A program made the position numbers and the translations under genes. A model generated the notes under the pieces. That model worked only from the letters and a program-made list of their open reading frames with translations, ran no database searches and was not told the origin of the DNA. Below, in pieces: positions 9,355-16,875 of a stretch of DNA of 64,000 nucleotides. Position 1 is the stretch's first letter, and each line of letters opens with the position of its first letter. This DNA comes from Actinocorallia herbida (GTDB lineage Bacteria; Actinomycetota; Actinomycetes; Streptosporangiales; Streptosporangiaceae): contig NZ_RJKE01000001.1 in the NCBI RefSeq assembly GCF_003751225.1, positions 1,178,001 to 1,242,000 of the forward strand, in the 5' to 3' direction.

Positions 9355-10109
9355 CCGGGGCCCCTCGGACGGCCCTGGTCCGGGCACCCGGACCGCGGCT
9401 GGCCGAGGGCCTGGTCACCCATCTCACCCGCGCGCCGGTCGATCTCGGCCTGGCCCGCGCCCAGCACGACGCCTATGTCGCCGCCCTCGCCGACGCCGGC
9501 TTCGCGATCCGCTACGTCGAGCCCGCCGACGACTGCCCGGACGCGGTGTTCGTGGAGGACACCGCGATCGTGTCCGGCGGCCGCGCGATCCTCGCCTCCC
9601 CGGGGGCGCCGGAGCGCAGGCCCGAGGTCGCCGGGACCGAACGCGCGCTGCGCGACCTGGGCCTGGAGATCCACGCCCTGGGCGAGGGCTGCACCCTCGA
9701 CGGTGGCGACGTCCTGCTGGCCGGGGACACCTGGTACGTCGGCAGGTCCGGCCGCACCGACGACGAGGCGCTGTGCCGGTTCGCGCCGCTGATGCCGGGC
9801 CGCCGCGTGGTCGGCGTCAAGGTCGGCGGGGTGCTGCACCTCAAGACCGCGATGACGGCGCTGCCCGACGGCAGCCTCATCGGGTCGCCCGAGCACGTCG
9901 ACACCGCGGGGCTGCCCGGACTGCTCGTCGCGCCGGAGCCCGCGGGCGCCCGGGTGCTGGTCCTCGGCGACGAGCAGGTGATGGTCGCCGCCAGCGCGCC
10001 GCGCACCGCGGCCCGCCTGCGCGCCGACGGCTGGCGAGTCACGGTTCTTGACATCGGCCAGTTCGAGGCGCTCGAAGGCAGTGTGACCTGCCTTTCCATC
10101 CTCATCTGA
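9351..10109 (+). CDS. ddaH: dimethylarginine dimethylaminohydrolase-like enzyme
   Basis: A 252-aa guanidino-group-modifying enzyme of the amidinotransferase/DDAH superfamily. DDAH hydrolyses N-omega-methylated arginine to citrulline and methylamines. Expected residues are present: the acidic motif DAVFVEDTA in the N-terminal part, catalytic His163 in VLHLKTAMT, and the nucleophile Cys247 near the C-terminus in SVTCLSILI. Length and Cys position fit DDAH better than arginine deiminase (about 400 aa). It overlaps the upstream zinc-ribbon gene by 4 bases. A divergent member acting on another guanidine compound cannot be excluded. The proximity of a urea transporter is suggestive of nitrogen scavenging, but that is an inference. 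Confidence 0.85.
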   Translation: MTGAPRTALVRAPGPRLAEGLVTHLTRAPVDLGLARAQHDAYVAALADAGFAIRYVEPADDCPDAVFVEDTAIVSGGRAILASPGAPERRPEVAGTERALRDLGLEIHALGEGCTLDGGDVLLAGDTWYVGRSGRTDDEALCRFAPLMPGRRVVGVKVGGVLHLKTAMTALPDGSLIGSPEHVDTAGLPGLLVAPEPAGARVLVLGDEQVMVAASAPRTAARLRADGWRVTVLDIGQFEALEGSVTCLSILI

Positions 10110-10287
10110 AAAGTACCCTTCCAGTATTTCCCGCAGGGTGAGACTCCTCAACGCGCCCGTATTCACCGTTTGTTCACATGGTGGTACTTCGGTAATGCGC
10201 AATTAACATACGGACTGGACACGCGAAATACGGCTCGCGGAAGTTGTTCCCGACAAACGACGGGGAACCACGCCCGAGGAGAGCAAG

Positions 10288-11511
10288 TTGCGCATTACCC
10301 CCCTGCGGAAAATGGCGGTCCTGGTGGCCGCCTCCGCACTCGCGCTCACGGCCTGCGGCGGCACCGAAGAGGAGTCCGGCGGCGGAGCGGCGAACGCCAA
10401 TGAGATCAAGGTCGGCATCCTGCACTCCCTGAGCGGCACCATGGCCATCAGCGAGGTGACGGTGCACAACTCCGAGCTGATGGCGATCGAGGAGATCAAC
10501 GCCAAGGGCGGCGTGCTCGGCAAGAAGATCGTGCCGGTGGTCGAGGACGGAGCCTCCGACTGGCCGACCTTCGCCGAGAAGGCGCGCAAGCTCATCCGCA
10601 GCGACAAGGTCGCCACCGTCTTCGGCGGCTGGACCAGCGCCAGCCGCAAGGCGATGCTGCCGGTCTTCGAGCAGGAGAAGTCGCTGCTCTGGTACCCCGT
10701 GCAGTACGAGGGCCTGGAGCAGTCGCCGAACATCTTCTACACGGGCGCCACCACCAACCAGCAGATCATCCCGGGCCTGGACTACCTCAAGTCCGAGGGC
10801 AAGAAGAAGATCTTCCTGGTCGGCAGCGACTACGTCTTCCCGCGCACCGCCAACAAGATCATCAAGGCGTACGCCGAGGCCAACGGCATGGAGGTCCTGG
10901 GCGAGGAATACACCCCGCTCGGCCACACCGAATACGGCACGCTCGTCTCCAAGGTAATGGCGGCGAAGCCCGACGCCGTTTTCAACACCCTCAACGGTGA
11001 CAGCAATGTCGCCTTCTTCAAGCAGTTCAAGGCGGCCGGTGGAACTGCGGAGAGCCTGCCGGTCCTTTCTGTGAGCATCGCCGAAGAAGAAGTCGGCGGC
11101 ATCGGCGTCGACAACATCGTCGGCCAGCCCGTGGCCTGGAACTACTACCAGACCACCGAGGGCGACGTTAACTCCAAGTTCGTCGAGGCGTTCAAGGCCA
11201 AGTACGGCTCTGACAAGGTCACCTCCGACCCGATGGAGGCCGGCTACAACGCCGTGTACCTCTGGGCCGCCGCCGTCGAGAAGGCGGGCAGCACCGACGT
11301 CGAGGCGGTCAAGAAGGCCGCGGGCGGCATCGTGCTCGACCTGCCCGAGGGCAAGGTCACCATCGACGGGCCCACCCAGCACGTCTACAAGACCGCCCGG
11401 ATCGGCGTCATCCAGCCGGACGGCCTGATCAAGGAGGTCTGGAACTCCGGCGAGCCGATCCAGCCGGACCCCTACCTCAAGAACTACCCCTGGGCCGCCG
11501 GACTCTCCTAG
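10288..11511 (+). CDS. urtA: urea ABC transporter substrate-binding lipoprotein
   Basis: A 407-aa extracytoplasmic solute receptor of the amide/urea type. The N-terminus is a lipoprotein signal with lipobox LTACGG (Cys about residue 29). The mature part reads [17 protein letters not shown] and later [19 protein letters not shown], both strongly typical of UrtA rather than branched-chain amino-acid binders. The start is TTG 10288, supported by GAGGAGAG about 5-9 bases upstream. It heads urtABCDE. The 178 bp upstream of it are unusually AT-rich for this window (AATTAACATAC and similar) and should hold the promoter and nitrogen control. I could not identify a convincing GlnR box by eye. Confidence 0.95.
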   Translation: MRITPLRKMAVLVAASALALTACGGTEEESGGGAANANEIKVGILHSLSGTMAISEVTVHNSELMAIEEINAKGGVLGKKIVPVVEDGASDWPTFAEKARKLIRSDKVATVFGGWTSASRKAMLPVFEQEKSLLWYPVQYEGLEQSPNIFYTGATTNQQIIPGLDYLKSEGKKKIFLVGSDYVFPRTANKIIKAYAEANGMEVLGEEYTPLGHTEYGTLVSKVMAAKPDAVFNTLNGDSNVAFFKQFKAAGGTAESLPVLSVSIAEEEVGGIGVDNIVGQPVAWNYYQTTEGDVNSKFVEAFKAKYGSDKVTSDPMEAGYNAVYLWAAAVEKAGSTDVEAVKKAAGGIVLDLPEGKVTIDGPTQHVYKTARIGVIQPDGLIKEVWNSGEPIQPDPYLKNYPWAAGLS

Positions 11512-11634
11512 GCCCCGCAGCCAGACCGCATGGACACCGGGGCCACCCCGCGCACCGAGCCTTCGCGGGCCCGGCGGGCGGAGTGGCCCTCCCGCATGCA
11601 CTGAGCCTCTTGCACCAAGGAAGGGAGGGGAACC

Positions 11635-12504
11635 ATGCTCAGCCAGCTGCCGATCGGCCTCAGTATCGCCGGCGCGCTCCTGCTCATCGCGCTCGGCCTG
11701 ACGTTCACCTTCGGCCAGATGGGCGTCATCAACATGGCGCACGGCGAGTTCATCATGGCCGGGGCCTACACGGCCTACATGCTCCAGAGCCTCGCCGGCG
11801 ACCAGGCCGTCGTCGTCGCCCTGCCCGTCGCGTTCGTGATCGCGGGCGTGATGGGCCTGATCCTCGAACGGCTCGCCATCCGCAGGTTCTACGGAAGGCC
11901 GCTGGACACCCTGCTGCTCACCTGGGGCGTCAGCCTCGTGCTCCAGCAGGTCGCCCGCGACATCTTCGGCGCCCCCAACGTCAACGTGACCGCGCCGTCC
12001 TGGCTGGAGGGGCGGGTGACGCTCGGGGACGTGGCGATCCCCTACACCCGGCTGTTCATCATGGCCCTGGCGGTCGCCTGCGTCGTGGCGATCTGGGCCT
12101 ACATGAACCGCTCCAAGCAGGGCCGCCGGATGCGCGCGGTCATGCAGAACCGCGAGCTCGCGGCCTGCTCCGGCGTGGTCACCGAGCGGGTCGACCAGAT
12201 CACCTTCTTCATCGGCTCCGGTCTCGCGGGCGTGGCGGGGGTGGCGCTCACCCTCATCGGCCCGGTCGGCCCGACGCTCGGCACCAACTACATCGTCGAC
12301 GCGTTCCTCGTCGTCGTCGCGGGCGGCCTCGGCCAGCTGCGCGGCGCGGTGATCGCGGCGGTCGCGCTCGGCCTGCTCCAGTCCTACACCGAGTTCTGGA
12401 CCGACGCGAGCGCCGCGAAGGTCGTGGTCTTCGCCGCGATCATCGCCTTCCTCCAGGTCCGTCCCCAGGGCCTGTTCGTCCTGCGCTCCCGGGCCCTCAC
12501 GTGA
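11635..12504 (+). CDS. urtB: urea ABC transporter permease UrtB
   Basis: A 289-aa inner-membrane permease of the LivH/UrtB family with about eight hydrophobic segments, starting MLSQLPIGLSIAG. Typical family stretches are FTFGQMGVINMAHGEFIMAG (start) and the later GLGQLRGAVIAA. ATG 11635 follows GAAGGGAGGGG at good spacing. It lies 123 bp after urtA, a gap often seen where the receptor gene is expressed more strongly. Its stop overlaps the urtC start in GTGA. It forms the membrane channel with UrtC. Confidence 0.95.
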   Translation: MLSQLPIGLSIAGALLLIALGLTFTFGQMGVINMAHGEFIMAGAYTAYMLQSLAGDQAVVVALPVAFVIAGVMGLILERLAIRRFYGRPLDTLLLTWGVSLVLQQVARDIFGAPNVNVTAPSWLEGRVTLGDVAIPYTRLFIMALAVACVVAIWAYMNRSKQGRRMRAVMQNRELAACSGVVTERVDQITFFIGSGLAGVAGVALTLIGPVGPTLGTNYIVDAFLVVVAGGLGQLRGAVIAAVALGLLQSYTEFWTDASAAKVVVFAAIIAFLQVRPQGLFVLRSRALT

Positions 12505-13694
12505 CCGGGACCCCGCGGGGCGCGACCCCGCCCACCGAGCACACCCCGCCGGCCGCGAAGGCCAAGACCGGGAGGTTCGACCCCAAGACGCTGCTCACCG
12601 GCCGCCATCGGGGCTACGTCGCCTTCGCCGCGGTCGCGCTGCTGCTGCTCGCGGTCGCGCCCGCCGCGCTCGACCCGTTCCGGCTCAGCCTCCTGGCCAA
12701 GTACCTGTGCCTGGCCATCGCCGCCCTCGGCATCGGACTCGCCTGGGGCCAGGGCGGCATGATGACGCTCGGCCAGGGCGTCTTCTTCGGCCTCGGCGGC
12801 TACGCCATGGGCATGCACCTGAAGCTCAAGGAGGCGGGCGAGGCGGGCCTGCCGGACTTCATGACCTGGAGCGGCGTGGAGGAGCTGCCCGCCGTCTGGG
12901 AGCCCTTCCGCAGCCCGTTCTTCGCGCTGACGATGGTGGTGGTGCTGCCCGTCGTGGTCGCGACCGCGCTCGGCCTGCTGGTCTTCCGCCAGCGGGTGCG
13001 CGGCGCCTACTTCGCCATCCTCAGCCAGGCGCTCGCCGCCGCGTTCGTCATCTGGCTGGTCGGCAACCAGGGCCTCACCGGCGGCACCAACGGCCTGACC
13101 AACTTCTACGACGTCTTCGGCATGTATCCCGAGGACGACTCCACCAAGGTCACCTTCTACTTCGTCGTCGTCATCGCCGTCGGGGTGCTGTACCTGCTGG
13201 CCAGGCAGCTCGTCCGCAGCAGGTTCGGCCGCCTGCTCGTGGCGATCCGCGACGGCGAGGACCGGGTCCGCTTCCTCGGCTACAACCCCGCGACGGTCAA
13301 GACGATCACCTTCGCGGTGTCGGCCGCCATGGCGGGCATCGCGGGCGCCCTCTACGTCCCGGTCGTCGGGATCATCTCCCCGGCGCTGCTGGGCGTGGTC
13401 CCGTCGATCGAGCTGCTCGTCGCGGTGGCGATCGGCGGCAGGTTCTCGCTCGCGGGCGCGCTGCTCGGCGGCGTCCTCATGAACTGGGCCAAGACGACGC
13501 TCTCCGAGAGCTGGCCGGAAGGCTGGATCTACGTCCAGGGCGGCCTGTTCATCCTGGTGATCATGCTCGCGCCCAAGGGCATCGCCGGGCTCGTCCGGCA
13601 GGCGGGCGACCTCCGGGCCAAGCGCCGTGCCGCCACGGCCGAGCCCGCGCACCCGGCGGCCGGGCCCGAGGTCAAGAAGGAGGTGCCGGTGTGA
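12501..13694 (+). CDS. urtC: urea ABC transporter permease UrtC
   Basis: A 397-aa LivM/UrtC-type permease. A charged N-terminal extension of about 40 residues precedes the first membrane helix, followed by roughly nine more. Characteristic stretches are LAWGQGGMMTLGQGVFFGLG and RFLGYNPATVKTITFAVSA. Start GTG 12501 overlaps the urtB stop by four bases. The much longer upstream extension of this frame lies over urtB and is not used. The stop overlaps the urtD start (GTGA). Confidence 0.94.
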   Translation: MTGTPRGATPPTEHTPPAAKAKTGRFDPKTLLTGRHRGYVAFAAVALLLLAVAPAALDPFRLSLLAKYLCLAIAALGIGLAWGQGGMMTLGQGVFFGLGGYAMGMHLKLKEAGEAGLPDFMTWSGVEELPAVWEPFRSPFFALTMVVVLPVVVATALGLLVFRQRVRGAYFAILSQALAAAFVIWLVGNQGLTGGTNGLTNFYDVFGMYPEDDSTKVTFYFVVVIAVGVLYLLARQLVRSRFGRLLVAIRDGEDRVRFLGYNPATVKTITFAVSAAMAGIAGALYVPVVGIISPALLGVVPSIELLVAVAIGGRFSLAGALLGGVLMNWAKTTLSESWPEGWIYVQGGLFILVIMLAPKGIAGLVRQAGDLRAKRRAATAEPAHPAAGPEVKKEVPV

Positions 13695-14482
13695 CCGAGA
13701 CCGTGCGGGAAGAGGCGCCGACGGCCGGGAAGCCGTCCGGCGGACTGCTGGAGATCCGCGACCTGATGGTCGTCTTCGACGGGTTCAAGGCGATCAACGG
13801 GGTCGACCTCACCGTGGGGGAGGGGGAGCTGCGGTTCCTCATCGGCCCCAACGGCGCGGGCAAGACCACGCTGATCGACGTCATCACCGGCCTGACCAAG
13901 CCGACCTCCGGGACGGTGACCTTCGCGGGCGCCTCCCTGGTCGGCCGCAAGGAGCACCAGATCGTGCGGATGGGCGTCGGCCGGACGTTCCAGACCTCGG
14001 TGGTGTTCGAGGAGCTGTCGGTCCTGGAGAACATCGACCTCGCCGCGACGTTCCGAAACCCCCTGGTCAAGCTGCTGCGGCGGCGCCGGGGCGTCTCGGA
14101 CGAGGTCGCCGCGGCCCTGGCGACGATCGGCCTCGAGGATCTCGCCGACAAGCCCGCCGGGATCCTGTCGCACGGCCAGCGGCAGTGGCTGGAGATCGGC
14201 ATGCTCATCGCCCAGGGCCCCAAGCTCCTGCTCCTCGACGAGCCCGTCGCGGGCATGAGCAAGGACGAGCGGGAGCGCACCGGCGAGCTCCTGACGGAGA
14301 TCGCGCGGGACCACACGGTGATCGTCATCGAGCACGACATGGAGTTCCTGCGCCGCTACGCCTCGACCGTCACCGTGCTGCACGAAGGCTCGGTGCTGGT
14401 GGAGGGCGACGTCGCGGCGGTCCAGGCCGACCCCAAGGTCCAGGAGGTCTACCTGGGCCGCAAGAAGGAGGACGCCGCGTGA
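13691..14482 (+). CDS. urtD: urea ABC transporter ATP-binding protein UrtD
   Basis: A 263-aa ABC ATPase of the LivG/UrtD group. Visible motifs are Walker A GPNGAGKTT, the Q-loop region VGRTFQTSVVF, a signature-like LSHGQRQWLEIG (the H in place of G is usual for this group), Walker B LLLLDEPVAGM and the switch His in VIEHDMEF. The start GTG 13691 is coupled to urtC and the stop to urtE. It energises urea import together with UrtE. Confidence 0.95.
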   Translation: MTETVREEAPTAGKPSGGLLEIRDLMVVFDGFKAINGVDLTVGEGELRFLIGPNGAGKTTLIDVITGLTKPTSGTVTFAGASLVGRKEHQIVRMGVGRTFQTSVVFEELSVLENIDLAATFRNPLVKLLRRRRGVSDEVAAALATIGLEDLADKPAGILSHGQRQWLEIGMLIAQGPKLLLLDEPVAGMSKDERERTGELLTEIARDHTVIVIEHDMEFLRRYASTVTVLHEGSVLVEGDVAAVQADPKVQEVYLGRKKEDAA

Positions 14483-15174
14483 TGCTCGAGGTGGAAGGGC
14501 TGGAGGCCGCCTACGGCAGGGCCAGGGTGCTGTTCGGCATCGACTTCGCCGTCGACGCGGGGCAGCTCATGTGCGTGATGGGCCGCAACGGAGTCGGCAA
14601 GACGACCCTGCTGAACGCCGTGATGGGCGTGCTGCCGCCGACCGCGGGCAAGGTCGTCTTCGACGGCAGGGACGTCACCCGCATGAAGACCCACGAGCGG
14701 GTGCGCCTCGGCATGGGCTACGTCCCCCAGGGCCACGAGACGTTCCCTCAGCTCACCGTGCAGGAGAACCTCCAGGTGACCCTGGAGGCGACCCGGCACG
14801 GCGACAGGAAGGCAGTGGACGAGGCGCTGGAGGCGTTCCCCCGGCTCGTTCCCCTGCTGAAGCGCAAGGCGGGCTTCCTGTCGGGCGGCCAGCAGCAGCA
14901 GCTCGCCATCGCGCGGGCGCTGGTGACCCGGCCCCGGATGCTGATCCTCGACGAGCCGACCGAGGGCATCCAGCCGAACATCGTGCTGGAGATCGAGGAC
15001 GCGATCGAGCGGCTGCACGCGAGCGGCCTCGCGATCCTGCTCGTCGAGCAGTACCTGGAGCTCGCGCTGCGGCTGGCGGACCGGTTCGTCATCCTGGAGG
15101 GCGGCCTGGTCGTCCACGCGGGCGCGAAGGACGACCTGCGCGACGAGGGCGTCGGCCGGATGCTCGCGGTCTGA
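14482..15174 (+). CDS. urtE: urea ABC transporter ATP-binding protein UrtE
   Basis: A 230-aa ABC ATPase of the LivF/UrtE group with Walker A GRNGVGKTT, signature LSGGQQQQLAIARAL, Walker B MLILDEPTEGIQ and the switch region ILLVEQYLEL. The EGIQ and EQY forms mark UrtE. Two starts compete in the string GTGATG: GTG 14479 (4-base overlap with urtD) and ATG 14482 (1-base overlap). The ATG is preferred because UrtE proteins normally begin ML-E-V. No urease genes follow. The operon ends at a strong inverted repeat. Confidence 0.94.
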   Translation: MLEVEGLEAAYGRARVLFGIDFAVDAGQLMCVMGRNGVGKTTLLNAVMGVLPPTAGKVVFDGRDVTRMKTHERVRLGMGYVPQGHETFPQLTVQENLQVTLEATRHGDRKAVDEALEAFPRLVPLLKRKAGFLSGGQQQQLAIARALVTRPRMLILDEPTEGIQPNIVLEIEDAIERLHASGLAILLVEQYLELALRLADRFVILEGGLVVHAGAKDDLRDEGVGRMLAV

Positions 15175-15175
15175 C

Positions 15176-15296
15176 CAAGGACGGAAGGCCGGGGCCGTGT
15201 TCACCGGGCCCGGTGGCAGGCTCCTGGGGATCCCGGCTTCGCCGGGGAGCCTGCCACCGGGCCGGGAGAACTCCCGTAACCGGCGTTCCGTCCTTG
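15176..15296. terminator. nested double inverted repeat after urtE
   Basis: Two perfect inverted repeats are nested. The outer arms are CAAGGACGGAA (15176-15186) and TTCCGTCCTTG (15286-15296). The inner arms are 18 bp, GGCCCGGTGGCAGGCTCC (15207-15224) and its exact complement (15246-15263), with CCCGGC-TTC-GCCGGG inside the inner loop. A small GGGAG/CTCCC hairpin lies between the arms. The element fills the gap between the convergent urtE and esterase genes. It is probably a bidirectional terminator, but it is far larger than needed and could be a small mobile palindromic repeat. Confidence 0.75.
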
Positions 15297-15300
15297 CGCG

Positions 15301-16344
15301 TCAGTACTTCGCGGCGCCGAGCGACTTCATCAGGTGCGGCCACGCGTTGCGGAACTCGCGGTTCCAGTAGGCCCAGTTGTGCAGGCCGTCGCCGTAGACG
15401 TTGGCGGTGTGCGGGATGCCGAGCGCCTTGAGCTTGGCGATGAACGACTTGACCGTCACGCCGACGAGCGCCTCGCCGACCCCGCCGACGACCTGGGACT
15501 GGGTGCCGCCGACGACGCCCATGTCGTCGAGGACGTCGCCCCAGGTGGCGTCCAGGGGGCCGGGCTTGCCGGTGGTCCCGGTCGACAGGTACATCCCGAC
15601 GCCCCGCAGGTTCGGCGCGAGGTAGTACGGGTCGTGCGAGAGCCAGTTGGCCCGGTCGCCGACCGGGTCGCCCCACTTCTGCGCCGCGGTCGCGCCGGTC
15701 GACGACGTCATGTCGGCGAGTTCCATCATCGTGGGGATGCCCGGCTTGGTCATGTGCAGGATGCCGCTGAAGGAGGCGGCGTACTTGAACAGCCCCTTGT
15801 GCCGGGCGGCGTAGGTGATGGCGCCCTGGCCGCCGGAGGAGATCCCCATGACGGCGCGGCGGGCGCCGCCGCGGTAGTTGCGCTCGATGATCTGGACGAC
15901 CTCGGCGGTGTGCCAGGTCTCCCAGTTGACGACGCCGCCGCCCTTGGGCCGCAGCCAGTCGGTGAAGCCGGCCGAGACACCGCCCTCGGGCATGACGACC
16001 AGGACGTCCCACGCCGCGGCGTAGTCCTTGAGGTCGGTCATGACGTCCCAGCCCTGGTAGTCGCCGCCCTCGCCGCCGCCGCCGTAGACGTAGAGGACGG
16101 GCCAGGTGCGCGCGGCGTTCTTGCTCCAGCCGAGCGGGAGGAAGAGCCGGATCTTGCACTGCATGAAGGGGATCGACGGGGTGGCCACGGTGAGGTCGAG
16201 CGTTCGCGCCCTGACCTCCTGCTCGCCGACGACGGTCGCGCCGGTGTCGGCGGGGGCCGCGTGTGCCGCACCCGGGCGCACGGCGGTGAGCATGCTGGTG
16301 AGCGCGATACCGCCGAGTGCGGTGCGCCTTGTCACGGAATGCAC
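15301..16344 (-). CDS. secreted alpha/beta-hydrolase esterase (antigen 85/esterase D-like)
   Basis: A 347-aa secreted hydrolase. The N-terminus has a twin-arginine-type signal (TRRTALGGIAL) ending about AHAAPA (residue 31). The body matches the esterase/mycolyltransferase-like fold: LPLGWSKNAARTWPVLYVYGG, the nucleophile elbow GISSGG (Ser169 in GxSxG), an acidic residue further on, and a final catalytic-His stretch DGLHNWAYWNREF. It could remove or transfer acyl groups on a surface glycan. No specific substrate can be read. The start is GTG 16344; a second GTG nine bases in is an alternative. It is divergent from cslA with a 530-bp gap, so it may share regulation with the polysaccharide genes. 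Confidence 0.82.
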   Translation of the reverse strand: MHSVTRRTALGGIALTSMLTAVRPGAAHAAPADTGATVVGEQEVRARTLDLTVATPSIPFMQCKIRLFLPLGWSKNAARTWPVLYVYGGGGEGGDYQGWDVMTDLKDYAAAWDVLVVMPEGGVSAGFTDWLRPKGGGVVNWETWHTAEVVQIIERNYRGGARRAVMGISSGGQGAITYAARHKGLFKYAASFSGILHMTKPGIPTMMELADMTSSTGATAAQKWGDPVGDRANWLSHDPYYLAPNLRGVGMYLSTGTTGKPGPLDATWGDVLDDMGVVGGTQSQVVGGVGEALVGVTVKSFIAKLKALGIPHTANVYGDGLHNWAYWNREFRNAWPHLMKSLGAAKY

Positions 16345-16567
16345 GGATGTGCCCCTCGGGGTGGGCAGAGTCTGGATTTGTTGGACTCTTCGTCTGTTGC
16401 GGGGAAACCTAGCGGATCATCCCGCTAACTCGCCACTCATATCACTCTGGGTGACGGTAATGGACGCTTCGTCCCAGCGACGGGCACGACCGGTGGTTGA
16501 CACCGGTTGACCTATCCACTTGCATTGCAGAATGCGCTGTGAAAGATCAATAGGAGGCACGGGAAGG

Positions 16568-16693
16568 GTGCGGTTTTCCGTCTTTATCAATGGCGAGTGG
16601 AACATTCCGAACCCGGGCGCGCACACTCCTCGCAGGCGGGCGCACAGCGGCCCTGACCGTATGATTCATGGATGGGCCGGAAAGTTCGGATGA
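16568..16693 (+). CDS. possible 41-aa small protein with strong ribosome site
   Basis: GTG 16568 is preceded by a perfect AGGAGG (16552-16557), one of the best ribosome sites in the window. It opens 41 codons beginning VRFSVFINGEWNIPNPG and ending at TGA 16693. The product is short, basic in the middle, and matches nothing I recognise. The strength of the ribosome site is the only real support. Confidence 0.22.
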   Translation: MRFSVFINGEWNIPNPGAHTPRRRAHSGPDRMIHGWAGKFG

Positions 16694-16790
16694 CTTTCGT
16701 GAGCATCATCACGTCCCCCCCGATCGCCTGACGGACAGTAGCGGGGTGATCCGTGGATAAGTCAGAGGGATCTTCGTAATCTGCTGAAAG

Positions 16791-16819
16791 TAACTTCTGG
16801 GCAACGCGGGTCCTATAGG
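16791..16819 (+). promoter_or_regulatory. candidate promoter of cslA operon
   Basis: TATAGG at 16814-16819 is a plausible -10, and GTAACT at 16791-16796 a plausible -35 of an ECF-like type, with a 17-base spacer. This would place transcription about 50 bases before the chosen cslA start. By-eye call only. Confidence 0.25.
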
Positions 16820-16875
16820 GTCTAGACCGTTTCGTGCGGCATGTGCCGCTTTCCGTGTTCGTGGAGAGGCGCTCT

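Larger units (their letters stand above)
16345..16875. other. 530-bp intergenic region between esterase and cslA
   Basis: A long divergent regulatory region with lower GC than its surroundings. It contains a possible promoter next to cslA, a possible very small gene with a good ribosome site, and direct repeats of GGTTGAC around 16495-16512. Nothing in it looks like a decayed larger gene. Confidence 0.6.

Noticed and set aside
10110-10287. GlnR operator before urtA
   Set aside because: AT-rich sequence with GTTCAC, GTAC and TTAAC elements is present, but spacing does not match the GTnAC-N6-GAAAC pattern well enough to call.
10288-15174. Branched-chain amino-acid transporter (livKHMGF)
   Set aside because: The receptor has UrtA-specific stretches ([11 protein letters not shown]) and the ATPases have UrtD/UrtE-type motifs, so a urea/amide transporter fits better.
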